Below are positions 16,217 through 25,565 of a stretch of 64,000 nucleotides of DNA, in pieces. The DNA is from Acinetobacter sp. GSS19 (GTDB taxonomy: Bacteria > Pseudomonadota > Gammaproteobacteria > Pseudomonadales > Moraxellaceae). The notes beneath the pieces were generated by a model. The model was not told the origin of the DNA. It ran no database searches and saw only the letters and a list, made by a program, of their open reading frames with translations. Position 1 is the first letter of the stretch, and every line of letters starts with the position of its first letter. The translations under genes were made by a program, and so were the position numbers. The stretch lies in NCBI RefSeq assembly GCF_028621895.1, contig NZ_CP117520.1, forward strand, positions 248,001 to 312,000, given 5' to 3'.

Positions 16217-19051
16217 TTACTCCTTGGCAATCGGGCCCGACATGGTCGAGTGTCGAGAGTCGCCCAGTACTGAAATCATCAACATGGTGGCACCGACCAC
16301 CGTGACATAAACGCCAACATCGAACAGCGCGGCCGAGGCCAGATGCATCTCGCCGACCAGTGGTGGAGAGACATAAATATGTGCACTGGTCAGGAACGGC
16401 CGTGACCAGTACCAGGCGGCGATCCCGGTGGCACCGGCAATCGTGAGACCCGATCCAATCCAGATTTCATACAGGCGGCCGGACTTGGCTTTTAATAACT
16501 GCTCGGCATGATCCTGACCTAGCGCAATGTATTGAATAATTAAGGCCATCGCAGTAACCAGGCCGGCAATAAAGCCCCCGCCAGGATAATTATGTCCGCG
16601 CAGGAAAATGTACAAACTGACGACCAAAGCGACCGGTAACACCCAGGAAGCCGTGATACGCAGCATGAGTGGAGAAGGGTTAAAACGGTAGGTCAAGCCT
16701 TGGGTGATGACTGTGCCATGACCACGCATGCCATCCATTAAACATAAGGTGCCAATCGCTGCGATGCCTAAAACCGTAATTTCACCGAAGGTATCAAAGC
16801 CGCGGAAATCCACCAGAATCACGTTAACTACATTGGAACCCCCACCCAAAGGCAGAGATTGCTGGATAAAGAACCAGGAAATGGAACTGTGGTCACGGGT
16901 CAAGACCAGCCAGGTAAGCCAGGTGATACCTACGCCCGACAGGATAGCAATCAGGGCATCGCGCCAACGTCTGGAGCTGCTGGATTCATAGGGGGTAAGC
17001 TGTGGCAGCAAAGATAAACTCATCAGCAGTAAAACCGTGGTAACCACATCTACTGTAATCTGAGTCAGTGCCAGATCCGGTGCTGAGAGAGTGATAAATA
17101 CCATGCTGACCACTAGGCCAACTGCACCACTGATCAGTACCGCTTTGATGCGTTCATGGTGGAACCACAACATCATCCAACAGGCGGTCGCCAAAATCAG
17201 CCATAACACCACCGCAGCCCAAGGAGCATGGCTTAATTCGCGGCTACCGGTCATCAGGTTCTGGCCGATCAGCGGGGTTGCCACCACCGCGATACTAAAC
17301 ATGATGATCCAGAGCAGGTAATTTTGCAGAGAGCCGGTTTCGGTCTTGCGTTTTAAGCGGATGGCATTGATCAGCAGTTTTCGTAAAAAGGCATCAAACA
17401 ACCAGCGGCCCTGTAAACGGCCCAATGCCGGATCGAGATCAATTTTACGAATTCGGCCATCTTTAGCCAGACTGAAATAAAACAGAATGCCGCCGATCAG
17501 CGCCAATCCACTCATCAGCAAAGGCAGATTAAAGCCATGCCAAAGGGCTAGATGGGTGCCAGTAAATTCGGTTGCCAGGCTGGCACGTGTCACACTGTTG
17601 ATGATGGGTTCAACCAGTAGAGCCGGAAAAATTCCGATCAGGATACATAAGCTGGCGAGAAAAATGACCGGTGCACGCATGCCCAGTGGCGGTTCATGTG
17701 CTGTTTTATTCGGAACCTCATGGCCGACTGGGCCATCAAAAAATACGCCATGTACCAGGCGGATTGAATAGGCGACTGCAAACATGCCAGCCAGTGTAGC
17801 CACAATGCCATACACGATGAGGGCATAACCGGACAGGCTGGCCAGCAGTTCAGTAAAGAACATTTCCTTGGACAGGAAGCCATTGGTCAAGGGTACACCG
17901 GCCATGGCCGCCGCCGTGATCATGGTCAGTGTGGCCGTAAATGGCAGCAGTTGCCCGATCCCGCTCAGTTTACGCAAATCCCGGGTTTCGGTTTCATGAT
18001 CGACAATGCCGGCAATCATAAACAGCGCAGCCTTGAAAGTGGCATGGTTAATGATGTGAAAAATTGCCGCAGCGACCGCGAGGTGCGAGCCGATGCCCAG
18101 CAGACACACGATCAGTCCCAAATGACTGATGGTCGAGTACGCCAGCAAACCTTTCAAATCTTCTTTAAAAATGGCAAAGAATGCAGCAATACACAGGGTA
18201 AATAGCCCGATGAAAGTCACGAGATTATGGTACAGCGCAGCACCGGCAAAGATTGGCAGCAAGCGTGCCAGGAGAAAAATACCCGCCTTGACCATGGTGG
18301 CAGAATGTAAATAAGCTGACACGGGGGTCGGCGCCGCCATGGCATTGGGTAGCCAGAAATGGAATGGGAACTGGGCACTTTTGGTAAAGGCACCGAGTAA
18401 AATCAACAACAGTGCCGGGACAAACAGAGTGTGTTGCTGGATACTGTCGCGCATACCCAGAATCTGGTCAATCTGATAGGTTCCGGTGATTTGCTGAAGC
18501 AGAATAAAACCCCCGAGTAATGCCAATCCTCCCATCCCGGTAATGGTGAGAGCCATACGTGAACCACGTTGTGCGGCTTCGTAATTGCTCCAATATCCCA
18601 CCAGTAAAAAAGACGAAATACTGGTGAGCTCCCAGAATACCAGCAAGATGATTAAATTATTGGAGAGCGAAATGCCCAGCATGGCAGCCATGAACAACAT
18701 CAAGAGTTGGTATAGCTTGCTTAATGAATTTTTTGCACTGAGATAAAAATACGCATAAATCAGGATGAGCGTACCAATTCCCGTGATCAATAGGGAAAAC
18801 AACAGTCCCAAGGCATCCAGACGCAGGCTGAGATCAATTCCTAATTGCGGCAGCCAGGGCCAATGTTCATAAATGGCTTGGCCGGAAAAAACGGTCTTGG
18901 CCTGGCTGACGAGCAGGGCAAAACTGCTCAGGCTGATGCCGATGGCTCCTACAGCCGTGGCCCCGCGCGACAATCGTTTTAGCCACGAGACAAGAGTAGT
19001 GCCAAGAATGAGGGGTAAAAGAATAATCGTCAGTAGCACACGCGTATCCAT
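16217..19051 (-). CDS. phaAB: Mrp/Pha antiporter subunit A fused to B (PhaAB type)
   Basis: This 944-residue protein is the largest antiporter subunit. The N-terminal two-thirds is a NuoL-like module with about sixteen or more membrane segments, including LLVFWELTSISSFLLVGYW and the lysine/histidine-bearing helix around FPFHFWLPNAM. The last third holds an MnhB domain (GSGLTIAGATGIAAW and the closing FDVGVYVTVVGATMLM). Fusion of A and B gives a six-gene operon, the group 2 Mrp (Pha) arrangement. Members of this class export Na+ or K+ in exchange for protons; the ion cannot be told from sequence. Confidence 0.93.
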   Translation of the reverse strand: MDTRVLLTIILLPLILGTTLVSWLKRLSRGATAVGAIGISLSSFALLVSQAKTVFSGQAIYEHWPWLPQLGIDLSLRLDALGLLFSLLITGIGTLILIYAYFYLSAKNSLSKLYQLLMLFMAAMLGISLSNNLIILLVFWELTSISSFLLVGYWSNYEAAQRGSRMALTITGMGGLALLGGFILLQQITGTYQIDQILGMRDSIQQHTLFVPALLLILLGAFTKSAQFPFHFWLPNAMAAPTPVSAYLHSATMVKAGIFLLARLLPIFAGAALYHNLVTFIGLFTLCIAAFFAIFKEDLKGLLAYSTISHLGLIVCLLGIGSHLAVAAAIFHIINHATFKAALFMIAGIVDHETETRDLRKLSGIGQLLPFTATLTMITAAAMAGVPLTNGFLSKEMFFTELLASLSGYALIVYGIVATLAGMFAVAYSIRLVHGVFFDGPVGHEVPNKTAHEPPLGMRAPVIFLASLCILIGIFPALLVEPIINSVTRASLATEFTGTHLALWHGFNLPLLMSGLALIGGILFYFSLAKDGRIRKIDLDPALGRLQGRWLFDAFLRKLLINAIRLKRKTETGSLQNYLLWIIMFSIAVVATPLIGQNLMTGSRELSHAPWAAVVLWLILATACWMMLWFHHERIKAVLISGAVGLVVSMVFITLSAPDLALTQITVDVVTTVLLLMSLSLLPQLTPYESSSSRRWRDALIAILSGVGITWLTWLVLTRDHSSISWFFIQQSLPLGGGSNVVNVILVDFRGFDTFGEITVLGIAAIGTLCLMDGMRGHGTVITQGLTYRFNPSPLMLRITASWVLPVALVVSLYIFLRGHNYPGGGFIAGLVTAMALIIQYIALGQDHAEQLLKAKSGRLYEIWIGSGLTIAGATGIAAWYWSRPFLTSAHIYVSPPLVGEMHLASAALFDVGVYVTVVGATMLMISVLGDSRHSTMSGPIAKE

Positions 19052-19398
19052 GTCTTGAATTAGGCCGGCTGACCTAAAGATGAATTTTATTTTTTAGGAT
19101 TTCAAGGTCTGCAAAGAGCAGTCCAAAGTTCAAATCCAGAAAAACCCACATCAGTTCAAAAGTAAAACGTCAAGTTGTATTGCGCAACTTGTAAAATCGG
19201 ATTCGGAAAGTGAGTAGTGTACCCTATTTTTTTTAATAATACCCTATATTTATTACATGAAAATAACAAAATCAATAGCTTATGATTGTTTTGATTGCCG
19301 GTAAAATAGTCGAATATTCAGTGAGATGATTCTATTTAAAGTATTATTGTTTATCAATTGGTAAATTTTATACCGTTTTATTGATTGGTCTTGGAAAA
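19052..19398 (-). promoter_or_regulatory. Promoter and long leader of the pha antiporter operon
   Basis: This spacer of 347 bp has no gene. Read on the minus strand, TTGATA (19357-19352) and TAGAAT (19334-19329) are 17 bp apart, a good sigma-70 promoter that would give a leader of about 270 nt before phaAB. A near-palindrome centred on CAATTG, TTATCAATTGGTAA (19351-19364), overlaps the -35 box like an operator. No clear terminator for the upstream ATPase gene is seen, so read-through is possible. Confidence 0.5.
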
Positions 19399-20754
19399 TT
19401 ATAAAGAGGTTTCGGGGTTGCTTGGATCGCTATCAACTTGCAGCTGTTGCAATAATGCAGATTGCTGTTCAACTGTCAATTGTTGGAATAGTTCACGTAC
19501 CTGTTCCGGATCAACGGGAGGCGCAGGCGGTTTCAGGCTTTCTAGCGGTTCAGGTTGGTCGGTACTGATCCCCAAACCGGCATACAGATGATCGAATGCT
19601 GCCCAGGTTTCTGGGGAATGCACAGGGTGTAAGGTTTGATGCTCCAGTCGCAGACATTGGTAGCGGGCTGCATCTTCTAAAAGTTCACTCCGATTCCCCG
19701 TCACAATCAATTGTAACTGGGGAAAGGCCTGATGCAGACGTTGCAGAATTACTTGGCTCAGATTTTGGTCCAGATGGGCATCAATATGATCAATCAACAC
19801 AATGCCATCCCCTTCCTGACAAGGATAGAGGCTTAACGGATTAAGCAGACAGAGACGGCGTACCAAATCACCAATCAGGGCAATCCAGTTTTTAACGGTG
19901 TTGGGCAATTGCTGGTACAGCATGGTTTTACCTTCATACTGCACCATTAACTGCAATTTTGGATGATATTGCAGATAAAAGTCGCTAATCTCGGGAAAAA
20001 CCGTGTGTAAGGTGGTTTTTAGGGCGGTGAGTGCTGGACTGTGGATCTGGGCATGCGCCTGTACCAGATCAAAAGAGCTGTTTTTGTCCTGTGCATGGGT
20101 CAGAAACTGCTGCAACAATTGGGCAGTCTGGGCATTTTCGACATCACTGACTTCACGCAGCCATTCAAAAAAACGGGCAAAGGTCGTGAAAGAGATGGCA
20201 TTCTGTTCATACGCGGAACTAGCATGAAACACCATCGGATTATTTTTGCTGAGTAGGTTGACTTCATTGACGAAACGTTCAGCGGGATAATAGGCAATGA
20301 CGGGCAAGCCTTGCAGGGGGTCTTGTTTGATAGCCTGCTGATAGAGTTCGATCAGTTGTTCCAGTTCAGCGGTTTCTGCCTTGCTGAGGCCGGACGAGTT
20401 CGCATTCAGGGTTTTATACAGTTGCCATCTGCATAATGACGAATCTTGCACGGTGACGTCTGCAGACTCGGGCAATTGACCCAATTCAGAAGGAATGCAC
20501 ACCTGTATGTCAATCTTGGATTGGATTCGGGTCTGCATGATGTCTTGATCCAGCATGATCACGCCTGCACCACGAGCATCTTTCAATCGGGCGGAGAACC
20601 AGCTTAGTGCCTGATAGCAGTGTTTGAGCAATGTAGTCTTGCCGACACCCTGATCACCGAGAATCAGGGTGATCGGCTGGTCATGATAATGGAAGTTCGC
20701 CTGTAAATCGGCAAAATGGTTGGCATGCTTTAAGCGGATCGAATGAAGCTTCAT
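19399..20754 (-). CDS. AAA/SMC-like ATP-binding protein with degenerate motifs
   Basis: A 451-residue protein resembling the single-chain ABC-type ATPases of COG3950 and the RecF/OLD-like group. The P-loop GDQGVGKT is intact at residues 33-40. The signature region at about 283-302 (QQLPNTVKNWIALIGDLVRRL, split here for description) lacks the usual LSxG. The Walker B motif reads IVLIDHID (318-325), with His323 where the catalytic Glu normally is. No TOPRIM or HNH nuclease domain is visible. It follows the helicase by 17 bp on the same strand. The cellular role is unknown to me. Confidence 0.7.
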   Translation of the reverse strand: MKLHSIRLKHANHFADLQANFHYHDQPITLILGDQGVGKTTLLKHCYQALSWFSARLKDARGAGVIMLDQDIMQTRIQSKIDIQVCIPSELGQLPESADVTVQDSSLCRWQLYKTLNANSSGLSKAETAELEQLIELYQQAIKQDPLQGLPVIAYYPAERFVNEVNLLSKNNPMVFHASSAYEQNAISFTTFARFFEWLREVSDVENAQTAQLLQQFLTHAQDKNSSFDLVQAHAQIHSPALTALKTTLHTVFPEISDFYLQYHPKLQLMVQYEGKTMLYQQLPNTVKNWIALIGDLVRRLCLLNPLSLYPCQEGDGIVLIDHIDAHLDQNLSQVILQRLHQAFPQLQLIVTGNRSELLEDAARYQCLRLEHQTLHPVHSPETWAAFDHLYAGLGISTDQPEPLESLKPPAPPVDPEQVRELFQQLTVEQQSALLQQLQVDSDPSNPETSL

Positions 20755-20771
20755 GGACCACCTGCAAAAGT

Positions 20772-22283
20772 TTAGCCTACCGATTTGCGCAGGCTGGGGG
20801 AGGCTTTTACTCTGAGCTGTTGAATCAAGTCATAAATATGATGAATATTTAAGCTTACTTTAGCACGTGTGCACGCCACGTAAAGTAAGCGCAGTTCTTC
20901 GTCGCTAATTTTATGGTCGAGGCCATTGAGCTTGAATTGATAATCATCTTCCAGATGAACCCGGTTCCATTCTAATCCTTTGGCCTTGTGTGCCGTAGAA
21001 ATCACATAATCCGCCTGTTCAATTGGCGTGATTTTGGCCAGGGCTTTTTTCAGTGGGGCTGTGCCGTGATCATCAACCAATTTGACTAAGGGCTTGATGT
21101 CACTGCCTTCATTGGTCTCGCAGTATTCATGCACGTCATGCCAGGAATTAAACCAGGCCAGTTCCGGGACATCGGTGACACGTTTGCCTTGTTTCAGCAA
21201 GCTGGCCGCATCAACAAAACGGTCCAGTTTGACATGATCGGCCTGCAGGCTGACTTTATCGCCATTAACCAGTCCAGAAAGCAACAGTTCCATGGCACGT
21301 GCATTGGTACGGCACAGGATCGCATCACGCATTTTGGTATGTGGTTTATTGACTACATTGGACTTGAGCTGCGGATTGCCCAGCAGGGGAACCGTTTCGT
21401 TCAGACCGCCCAGCAGGGTATTCGCCACCTCCGCAATCGCCTCACCAAAACGAAACGAGGTGGTGAGGCGCGATTCAGGCAAAGGCAACTGCATCATGGC
21501 ATTAATCGCACCGCGCCAGGCATAAATCTGCTGATGCGCATCGCCGACATAAATCACCTGAGTCTGTTTCTGCCGTAACAAAATGCCCAACATGAGCGGA
21601 TCGGCATCTTGCGCCTCATCAAACAGCACATAATCGGACGGGATATTCGGTTCTGAGAGCGCCCAGAGTTTCAGGTAAATATCATGGCCAATCCCGGCTT
21701 GGTGATTCGGATCAATCGATTCCAGCCAGCGCCGTTCAACCGCGGGATAGAGGTGTTGTTGTAGGACAGCAAGATCATCCGGATGCAGCCAGCTGGGAGC
21801 TTGAAGATGTCGTGGTGCCGGATATTGTGAGCTGGTGGAACAGAAGAAACTGACCGCATTGGCGACCAGACTGGCCAAACGGCTGGGCATCAACACGTAT
21901 TTTTCGTAACGTCCACCCATGAGCCGCCGTAAAGTGATCGGCTCTAAACGATATTCCTTGGCCAGAAAACTCGGGCTTAAACGTGGCAGGCGTAATTTAT
22001 CGGTCACGCCACGTGGCACGCTGCGAAAAGCCAGCGAGTGGAAGGTGCGGCAATTTACATGACGGTGGAATTTTTGTTGTGCTTCTGTGGCAATCGCCTT
22101 ATTAAAAGCCAGGTACATGCCACGCCGCTCGGGCATAGCATCGCTGATCATTTGCAGGGTGGTAGTTTTACCTGTGCCGGCATAGGCAATCACCTTAAAG
22201 GATTGGCCCAGACGTGCGTTATCGATGGCAATTGCTTGCTCATGGGTGGCTTTGGGTTTTTCCTGATTCGGCACTTCGGTCAT
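20772..22283 (-). CDS. UvrD/FBH1-like superfamily 1 DNA helicase
   Basis: This 503-residue protein has SF1A helicase motifs: Walker A AYAGTGKTT (33-41), motif II DEAQDAD (222-228), motif III GDAHQQIYAWRG (about 247-258), a late STAHKAKGLEW (motif V) and LLYVACTRAK (motif VI). It is shorter than UvrD or Rep (about 670-720 residues), lacking large 1B/2B insertions, and is closest in style to compact FBH1-like helicases. Its ATG overlaps the hisIE stop by one base, and the AAA protein follows 17 bp later. It probably acts in repair or on stalled forks; the specific role is inferred. Confidence 0.8.
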   Translation of the reverse strand: MTEVPNQEKPKATHEQAIAIDNARLGQSFKVIAYAGTGKTTTLQMISDAMPERRGMYLAFNKAIATEAQQKFHRHVNCRTFHSLAFRSVPRGVTDKLRLPRLSPSFLAKEYRLEPITLRRLMGGRYEKYVLMPSRLASLVANAVSFFCSTSSQYPAPRHLQAPSWLHPDDLAVLQQHLYPAVERRWLESIDPNHQAGIGHDIYLKLWALSEPNIPSDYVLFDEAQDADPLMLGILLRQKQTQVIYVGDAHQQIYAWRGAINAMMQLPLPESRLTTSFRFGEAIAEVANTLLGGLNETVPLLGNPQLKSNVVNKPHTKMRDAILCRTNARAMELLLSGLVNGDKVSLQADHVKLDRFVDAASLLKQGKRVTDVPELAWFNSWHDVHEYCETNEGSDIKPLVKLVDDHGTAPLKKALAKITPIEQADYVISTAHKAKGLEWNRVHLEDDYQFKLNGLDHKISDEELRLLYVACTRAKVSLNIHHIYDLIQQLRVKASPSLRKSVG

Positions 22284-23071
22284 TAATGGCTGCGGTTGGC
22301 TTTTTCCACCAGACCGGATAAACCTTGGCGGCGCGCCAGTTCATTTAGCACCAGTTGCGGCTCTAGATCGAAATAACCGAGCATGACAATCGTATGGAAC
22401 CACAAATCGGCAGTTTCATAGATCAGGTCATTTTTGTTGTCTTCATTGGCTTCCACAGCCAAATCTTTGGCGGCAATGATGGCTTCGATGCTTTCTTCAC
22501 CGACTTTTTCCAGAATCTTATTCAGACCTTTATGATACAGCTTGGCCACATAGGAGCTGTCTGGATCAGCGGCTTTACGCTGCTGCATCATTTCACCCAG
22601 ATAAGACAAAACTTCGACCTGCTCGGATTGGGCATTCGAGGCAGACATGGCAAGCGTGTGCGGATTGCTGGATTTGGCGCTTTCACCATAAATCTGGTTG
22701 GGATCTTTGATTTGTGCATCGACAATTTCCCAGCCATTTTCGGTGAGTTTGCGATAGAAACAGGATTCACGACCGGTATGGCAGGCAATGCCGCCATGCT
22801 GTTCGATTTGCAGGGTGATCACGTCCGCATCGCAGTCCAAACGGATTTCATGCACGGTCTGGAAATGACCAGATTCCTCACCTTTATGCCAGAGTTTTTG
22901 ACGTGAACGGGAGAAATACACTGCCTGTTTCTTCTCGGCAGTAAGTGCCAGAGACTCACGGTTCATCCACGCCACCATCAGAATACGGCCAGTTTGATGA
23001 TGCTGAGCAATGGCAGGGATCAGACCTTGTTCGTTAAATTTCACTTCATCGAGCCATTGCAAATTGTTCAT
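22283..23071 (-). CDS. hisIE: Bifunctional phosphoribosyl-AMP cyclohydrolase / phosphoribosyl-ATP pyrophosphatase
   Basis: A 262-residue bifunctional enzyme for steps 2 and 3 of histidine synthesis. The N-terminal HisI domain has [20 protein letters not shown] and the zinc-ligand cluster [13 protein letters not shown]...CHTGRESCF. The C-terminal HisE domain (from about residue 165) has [21 protein letters not shown] and the EVANE-like [20 protein letters not shown] helix. A linker of about 45 residues rich in Ser/Asn/Ala makes it longer than the E. coli protein (203). It is the first gene of an apparent hisIE-helicase-ATPase unit. Confidence 0.93.
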   Translation of the reverse strand: MNNLQWLDEVKFNEQGLIPAIAQHHQTGRILMVAWMNRESLALTAEKKQAVYFSRSRQKLWHKGEESGHFQTVHEIRLDCDADVITLQIEQHGGIACHTGRESCFYRKLTENGWEIVDAQIKDPNQIYGESAKSSNPHTLAMSASNAQSEQVEVLSYLGEMMQQRKAADPDSSYVAKLYHKGLNKILEKVGEESIEAIIAAKDLAVEANEDNKNDLIYETADLWFHTIVMLGYFDLEPQLVLNELARRQGLSGLVEKANRSH

Positions 23072-23093
23072 GTGGGGTTCACCAAAAGAAAAA

Positions 23094-23123
23094 GTACACT
23101 ATAAAAACAGCTTTATAGTGTAC
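23094..23123. repeat. Perfect 12-bp inverted repeat upstream of hisIE
   Basis: GTACACTATAAA (23094-23105) and TTTATAGTGTAC (23112-23123) are exact complements separated by 6 bp, beginning 23 bp ahead of the hisIE ATG on its upstream side. Each arm contains a TATAGT/ACTATA element, so the minus-strand -10 box of hisIE may lie in the repeat. No T run follows on either strand, which argues against a simple terminator and for an operator or leader hairpin. The surrounding 23072-23248 holds no gene. Confidence 0.7.
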
Positions 23124-23248
23124 GGCAAAGTGAGCGGAAAAGGAGGTGAAATTTTAAAAACTATGCAATTTTAACTTGAACGTGATACCGCAAAACGGGA
23201 AGCTTTTCGGTGTAAGTCATCCTCTGTGGATGAGATCAGCCGGAATTT

Positions 23249-24868
23249 TTATTTCGCGATCCGCCATAAAGACAATAGACTCGCCACAACAATCAGGACC
23301 GTAGAAACATACCAAGGCGCAATGATTGCAATGGTTAACAGGATCATCAGCAGACTGCCAAAAATCCAGTTGCGACGTTGCTGATGCTGCATTTGCAAAC
23401 GCAGACTTTGCAATTCACGGAGTTGTTTGTCGTGCCAAGCGGATTGATTTTTCAGGCCATTCAGGCTGTCGATCAGTAAGGTTGGCAAGTCATGTGCACC
23501 GAGCAAGAGATCCGGAATCTGCTGGCCAATTTCCTTCACGTTTTTGACTGGGTTCATATTGGCTTTGATCCAGTCCGTCAGGATCGGCTTGGCCAGTTTC
23601 CAGATATCCAGTTGCGGATAAAGATCTGTCCCCAAACCCTCGACATGCACCAAGGTTTTGAGCAGCAACATCAGTTGGGGTGGAATTTCCAGATGGAAAC
23701 GGCGTGCAATATCCATCACCTGTAACAAGATGCCGGCAAAATCCAGCTGATCCATCGGTTTGGACACCATTGGGCCAACGGTACGACGCATTTCACGCGC
23801 TAAAGCATCTTGGTCGGTTCCGGGTGGAATCCAGCCCGCCTGATGCACGATCTGGATCAGCTGCATGAAATTACTGTTCATGACGGCTAGCAGCATTCGC
23901 GCTACAGTCATCTGGTCCTGCTTGGACAGCTCTCCCATAATTGCACAGTCCAGCGCAATGAAACGTGGATTTTGTGGATTGATGGTTTCCACAAACACGT
24001 TGCCTGGATGCATGTCGGCATGGAAAAAGTTATCGCGGAAGACTTGGGTAAAGAAAATGGTAAGGCCTTTTTCAGCCAGTTGGGCACGATCCATGCCCAA
24101 ACGGTCAAAAGTAGCCGTATCGGAAATTGGCACACCACTGATCCGTTCTGCCACCATGACATCCGGACTGTCCATATAGACTTCAGGCACATACATCATG
24201 CTTGAGCCGGTGAAATAGTGGCGCATACGACGGGTATTGTCTGCTTCCAGCGTCAAATCTAGCTCATTCAGGATAATCTGACGATAGTCCTGAATAATTT
24301 CGGAGAGATGCAGGGCACGGGCGGCTTCAATGCGGTTTTCCAGCCAGTCACCCAGCCAGGCCAGGATTTCAAAATCCTGCAGAATCTGCTGACGGATCTG
24401 TGGACGCGTGACTTTCACCACCACCTCACGGCCATCATGTAATGCAGCGGTATGTACCTGTGCAATCGAGGCAGCAGCCAGAGGTTGCTCATCAAAGCGG
24501 GCAAACAGGGTGTTGATATCGGCTTTCAACGATTGCTGAATTCGGGTTTTAGCCAGCTCTGCGGAAAACGGTTTGACCCGGTCTTGCAGCAGGGTTAGCT
24601 GTTGCAGAATCTCAGGTGGGATCAGGTCACGCCGGGTCGAGAGTAATTGTCCGAGTTTGATCGCGAGAGGTCCCATGTCCTCCAAGGCTTGTTTCAGCTT
24701 GAGGGGATTTTTACGTTCGCGGCTGTGCCAGGCTGCGGGATGTAAACGGATCAGACTGAGCGCTGGACGGGCTTTGACCGGGACTTCTTCCGCAGGAACC
24801 AACGTGTCGAGTCTGTAATGCGCTGCGATACGCCAAAGTTCGAGTAAACGTGAAACATGCGGAATCAT
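23249..24868 (-). CDS. ubiB: Ubiquinone biosynthesis kinase-like protein UbiB
   Basis: A 539-residue ABC1/ADCK-family atypical kinase needed for ubiquinone synthesis. The KxGQ motif is visible as AIKLGQLLSTRRDLIP, the Ala-rich nucleotide loop as PLAAASIAQVH, and the catalytic region as FHADMHPGNVF. Two hydrophobic segments at the C-terminus anchor it in the membrane. The frame opens at a GTG at 24880; the ATG at 24868 is preferred because it gives the normal MIPHVxRLLELWRI start. It follows ubiJ closely. Confidence 0.94.
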   Translation of the reverse strand: MIPHVSRLLELWRIAAHYRLDTLVPAEEVPVKARPALSLIRLHPAAWHSRERKNPLKLKQALEDMGPLAIKLGQLLSTRRDLIPPEILQQLTLLQDRVKPFSAELAKTRIQQSLKADINTLFARFDEQPLAAASIAQVHTAALHDGREVVVKVTRPQIRQQILQDFEILAWLGDWLENRIEAARALHLSEIIQDYRQIILNELDLTLEADNTRRMRHYFTGSSMMYVPEVYMDSPDVMVAERISGVPISDTATFDRLGMDRAQLAEKGLTIFFTQVFRDNFFHADMHPGNVFVETINPQNPRFIALDCAIMGELSKQDQMTVARMLLAVMNSNFMQLIQIVHQAGWIPPGTDQDALAREMRRTVGPMVSKPMDQLDFAGILLQVMDIARRFHLEIPPQLMLLLKTLVHVEGLGTDLYPQLDIWKLAKPILTDWIKANMNPVKNVKEIGQQIPDLLLGAHDLPTLLIDSLNGLKNQSAWHDKQLRELQSLRLQMQHQQRRNWIFGSLLMILLTIAIIAPWYVSTVLIVVASLLSLWRIAK

Positions 24869-24885
24869 AGAAAAAGTCACCTGGT

Positions 24886-25557
24886 TTAGGGAGTAGAAGA
24901 AAGCTGGTTAAAGAGTTGCTGGAGTTTGGCTTCCAGACGGTCAAGATTCTGGTTGAACTGCCGGGTCTGTTGCTGCAGGTCATCCATTTGCCAGCGTGCA
25001 GCAAACAGACCACTGTCTTCTTTTAAGGCATCTTCAGCAAAGAACAGCTGGCTTTGCAGACTGCGTTTGAGCTGTTGGGAAGCCAGCTGGATTTTACCCA
25101 GCTCATGCGCCAGGCTTGGGCCGATCCATGGCGTCAGATGCGCAGCCAGATCCGGTTCGGCTTGGTGCAGAATATGCTGGATATCCTGCAGCAGATGATA
25201 ATCTCCCTGCAGGGGAATATTGCCGATCTGGTCACTGTCAGACAGCAGTAACTTCAGCAGTTCAACCACATTCGCCACCTGCAGTGTTGCCGTGGCTTCG
25301 CTGATGCTGGATCGCGCATCAAACGGACGCTGCTCAAAAATAGAAGAAGTCTCAGCCTGTCCGGTCACCGTAGGTTCCAGACGGACCTGATTTTCATCAA
25401 AAAACACGTCCACCGAGAGCTGTGGCGACCCGATCACGACTCGCAACATCTTACCTTGCAGCTGATTGAGCTGGATCCGGGTTACCGCATCGAGATCAAT
25501 CACATGGTGCAGCAGGCGTTCTACTGCGCCGAGTGCCAGAATCGACCACATCAGCAT
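24886..25557 (-). CDS. ubiJ: Ubiquinone biosynthesis accessory factor UbiJ
   Basis: A 223-residue protein with an N-terminal SCP2-like lipid-binding domain (about residues 15-110) and a C-terminal helical, coiled-coil-prone part rich in Gln and Leu. UbiJ and UbiK organise the Ubi enzyme complex around hydrophobic intermediates. It lies between ubiE and ubiB, the conserved ubiE-ubiJ-ubiB order. A second ATG two codons in (25551) is equally possible as the start. Confidence 0.88.
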   Translation of the reverse strand: MLMWSILALGAVERLLHHVIDLDAVTRIQLNQLQGKMLRVVIGSPQLSVDVFFDENQVRLEPTVTGQAETSSIFEQRPFDARSSISEATATLQVANVVELLKLLLSDSDQIGNIPLQGDYHLLQDIQHILHQAEPDLAAHLTPWIGPSLAHELGKIQLASQQLKRSLQSQLFFAEDALKEDSGLFAARWQMDDLQQQTRQFNQNLDRLEAKLQQLFNQLSSTP

Positions 25558-25565
25558 TGACCTCT

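Noticed and set aside
19399..22283. The helicase and ATPase as a Gabija defence system
   Set aside because: The ATPase shows no TOPRIM domain and its Walker B is degenerate, and the pair is coupled to hisIE in a housekeeping setting. Similarity is only in the pairing of families.
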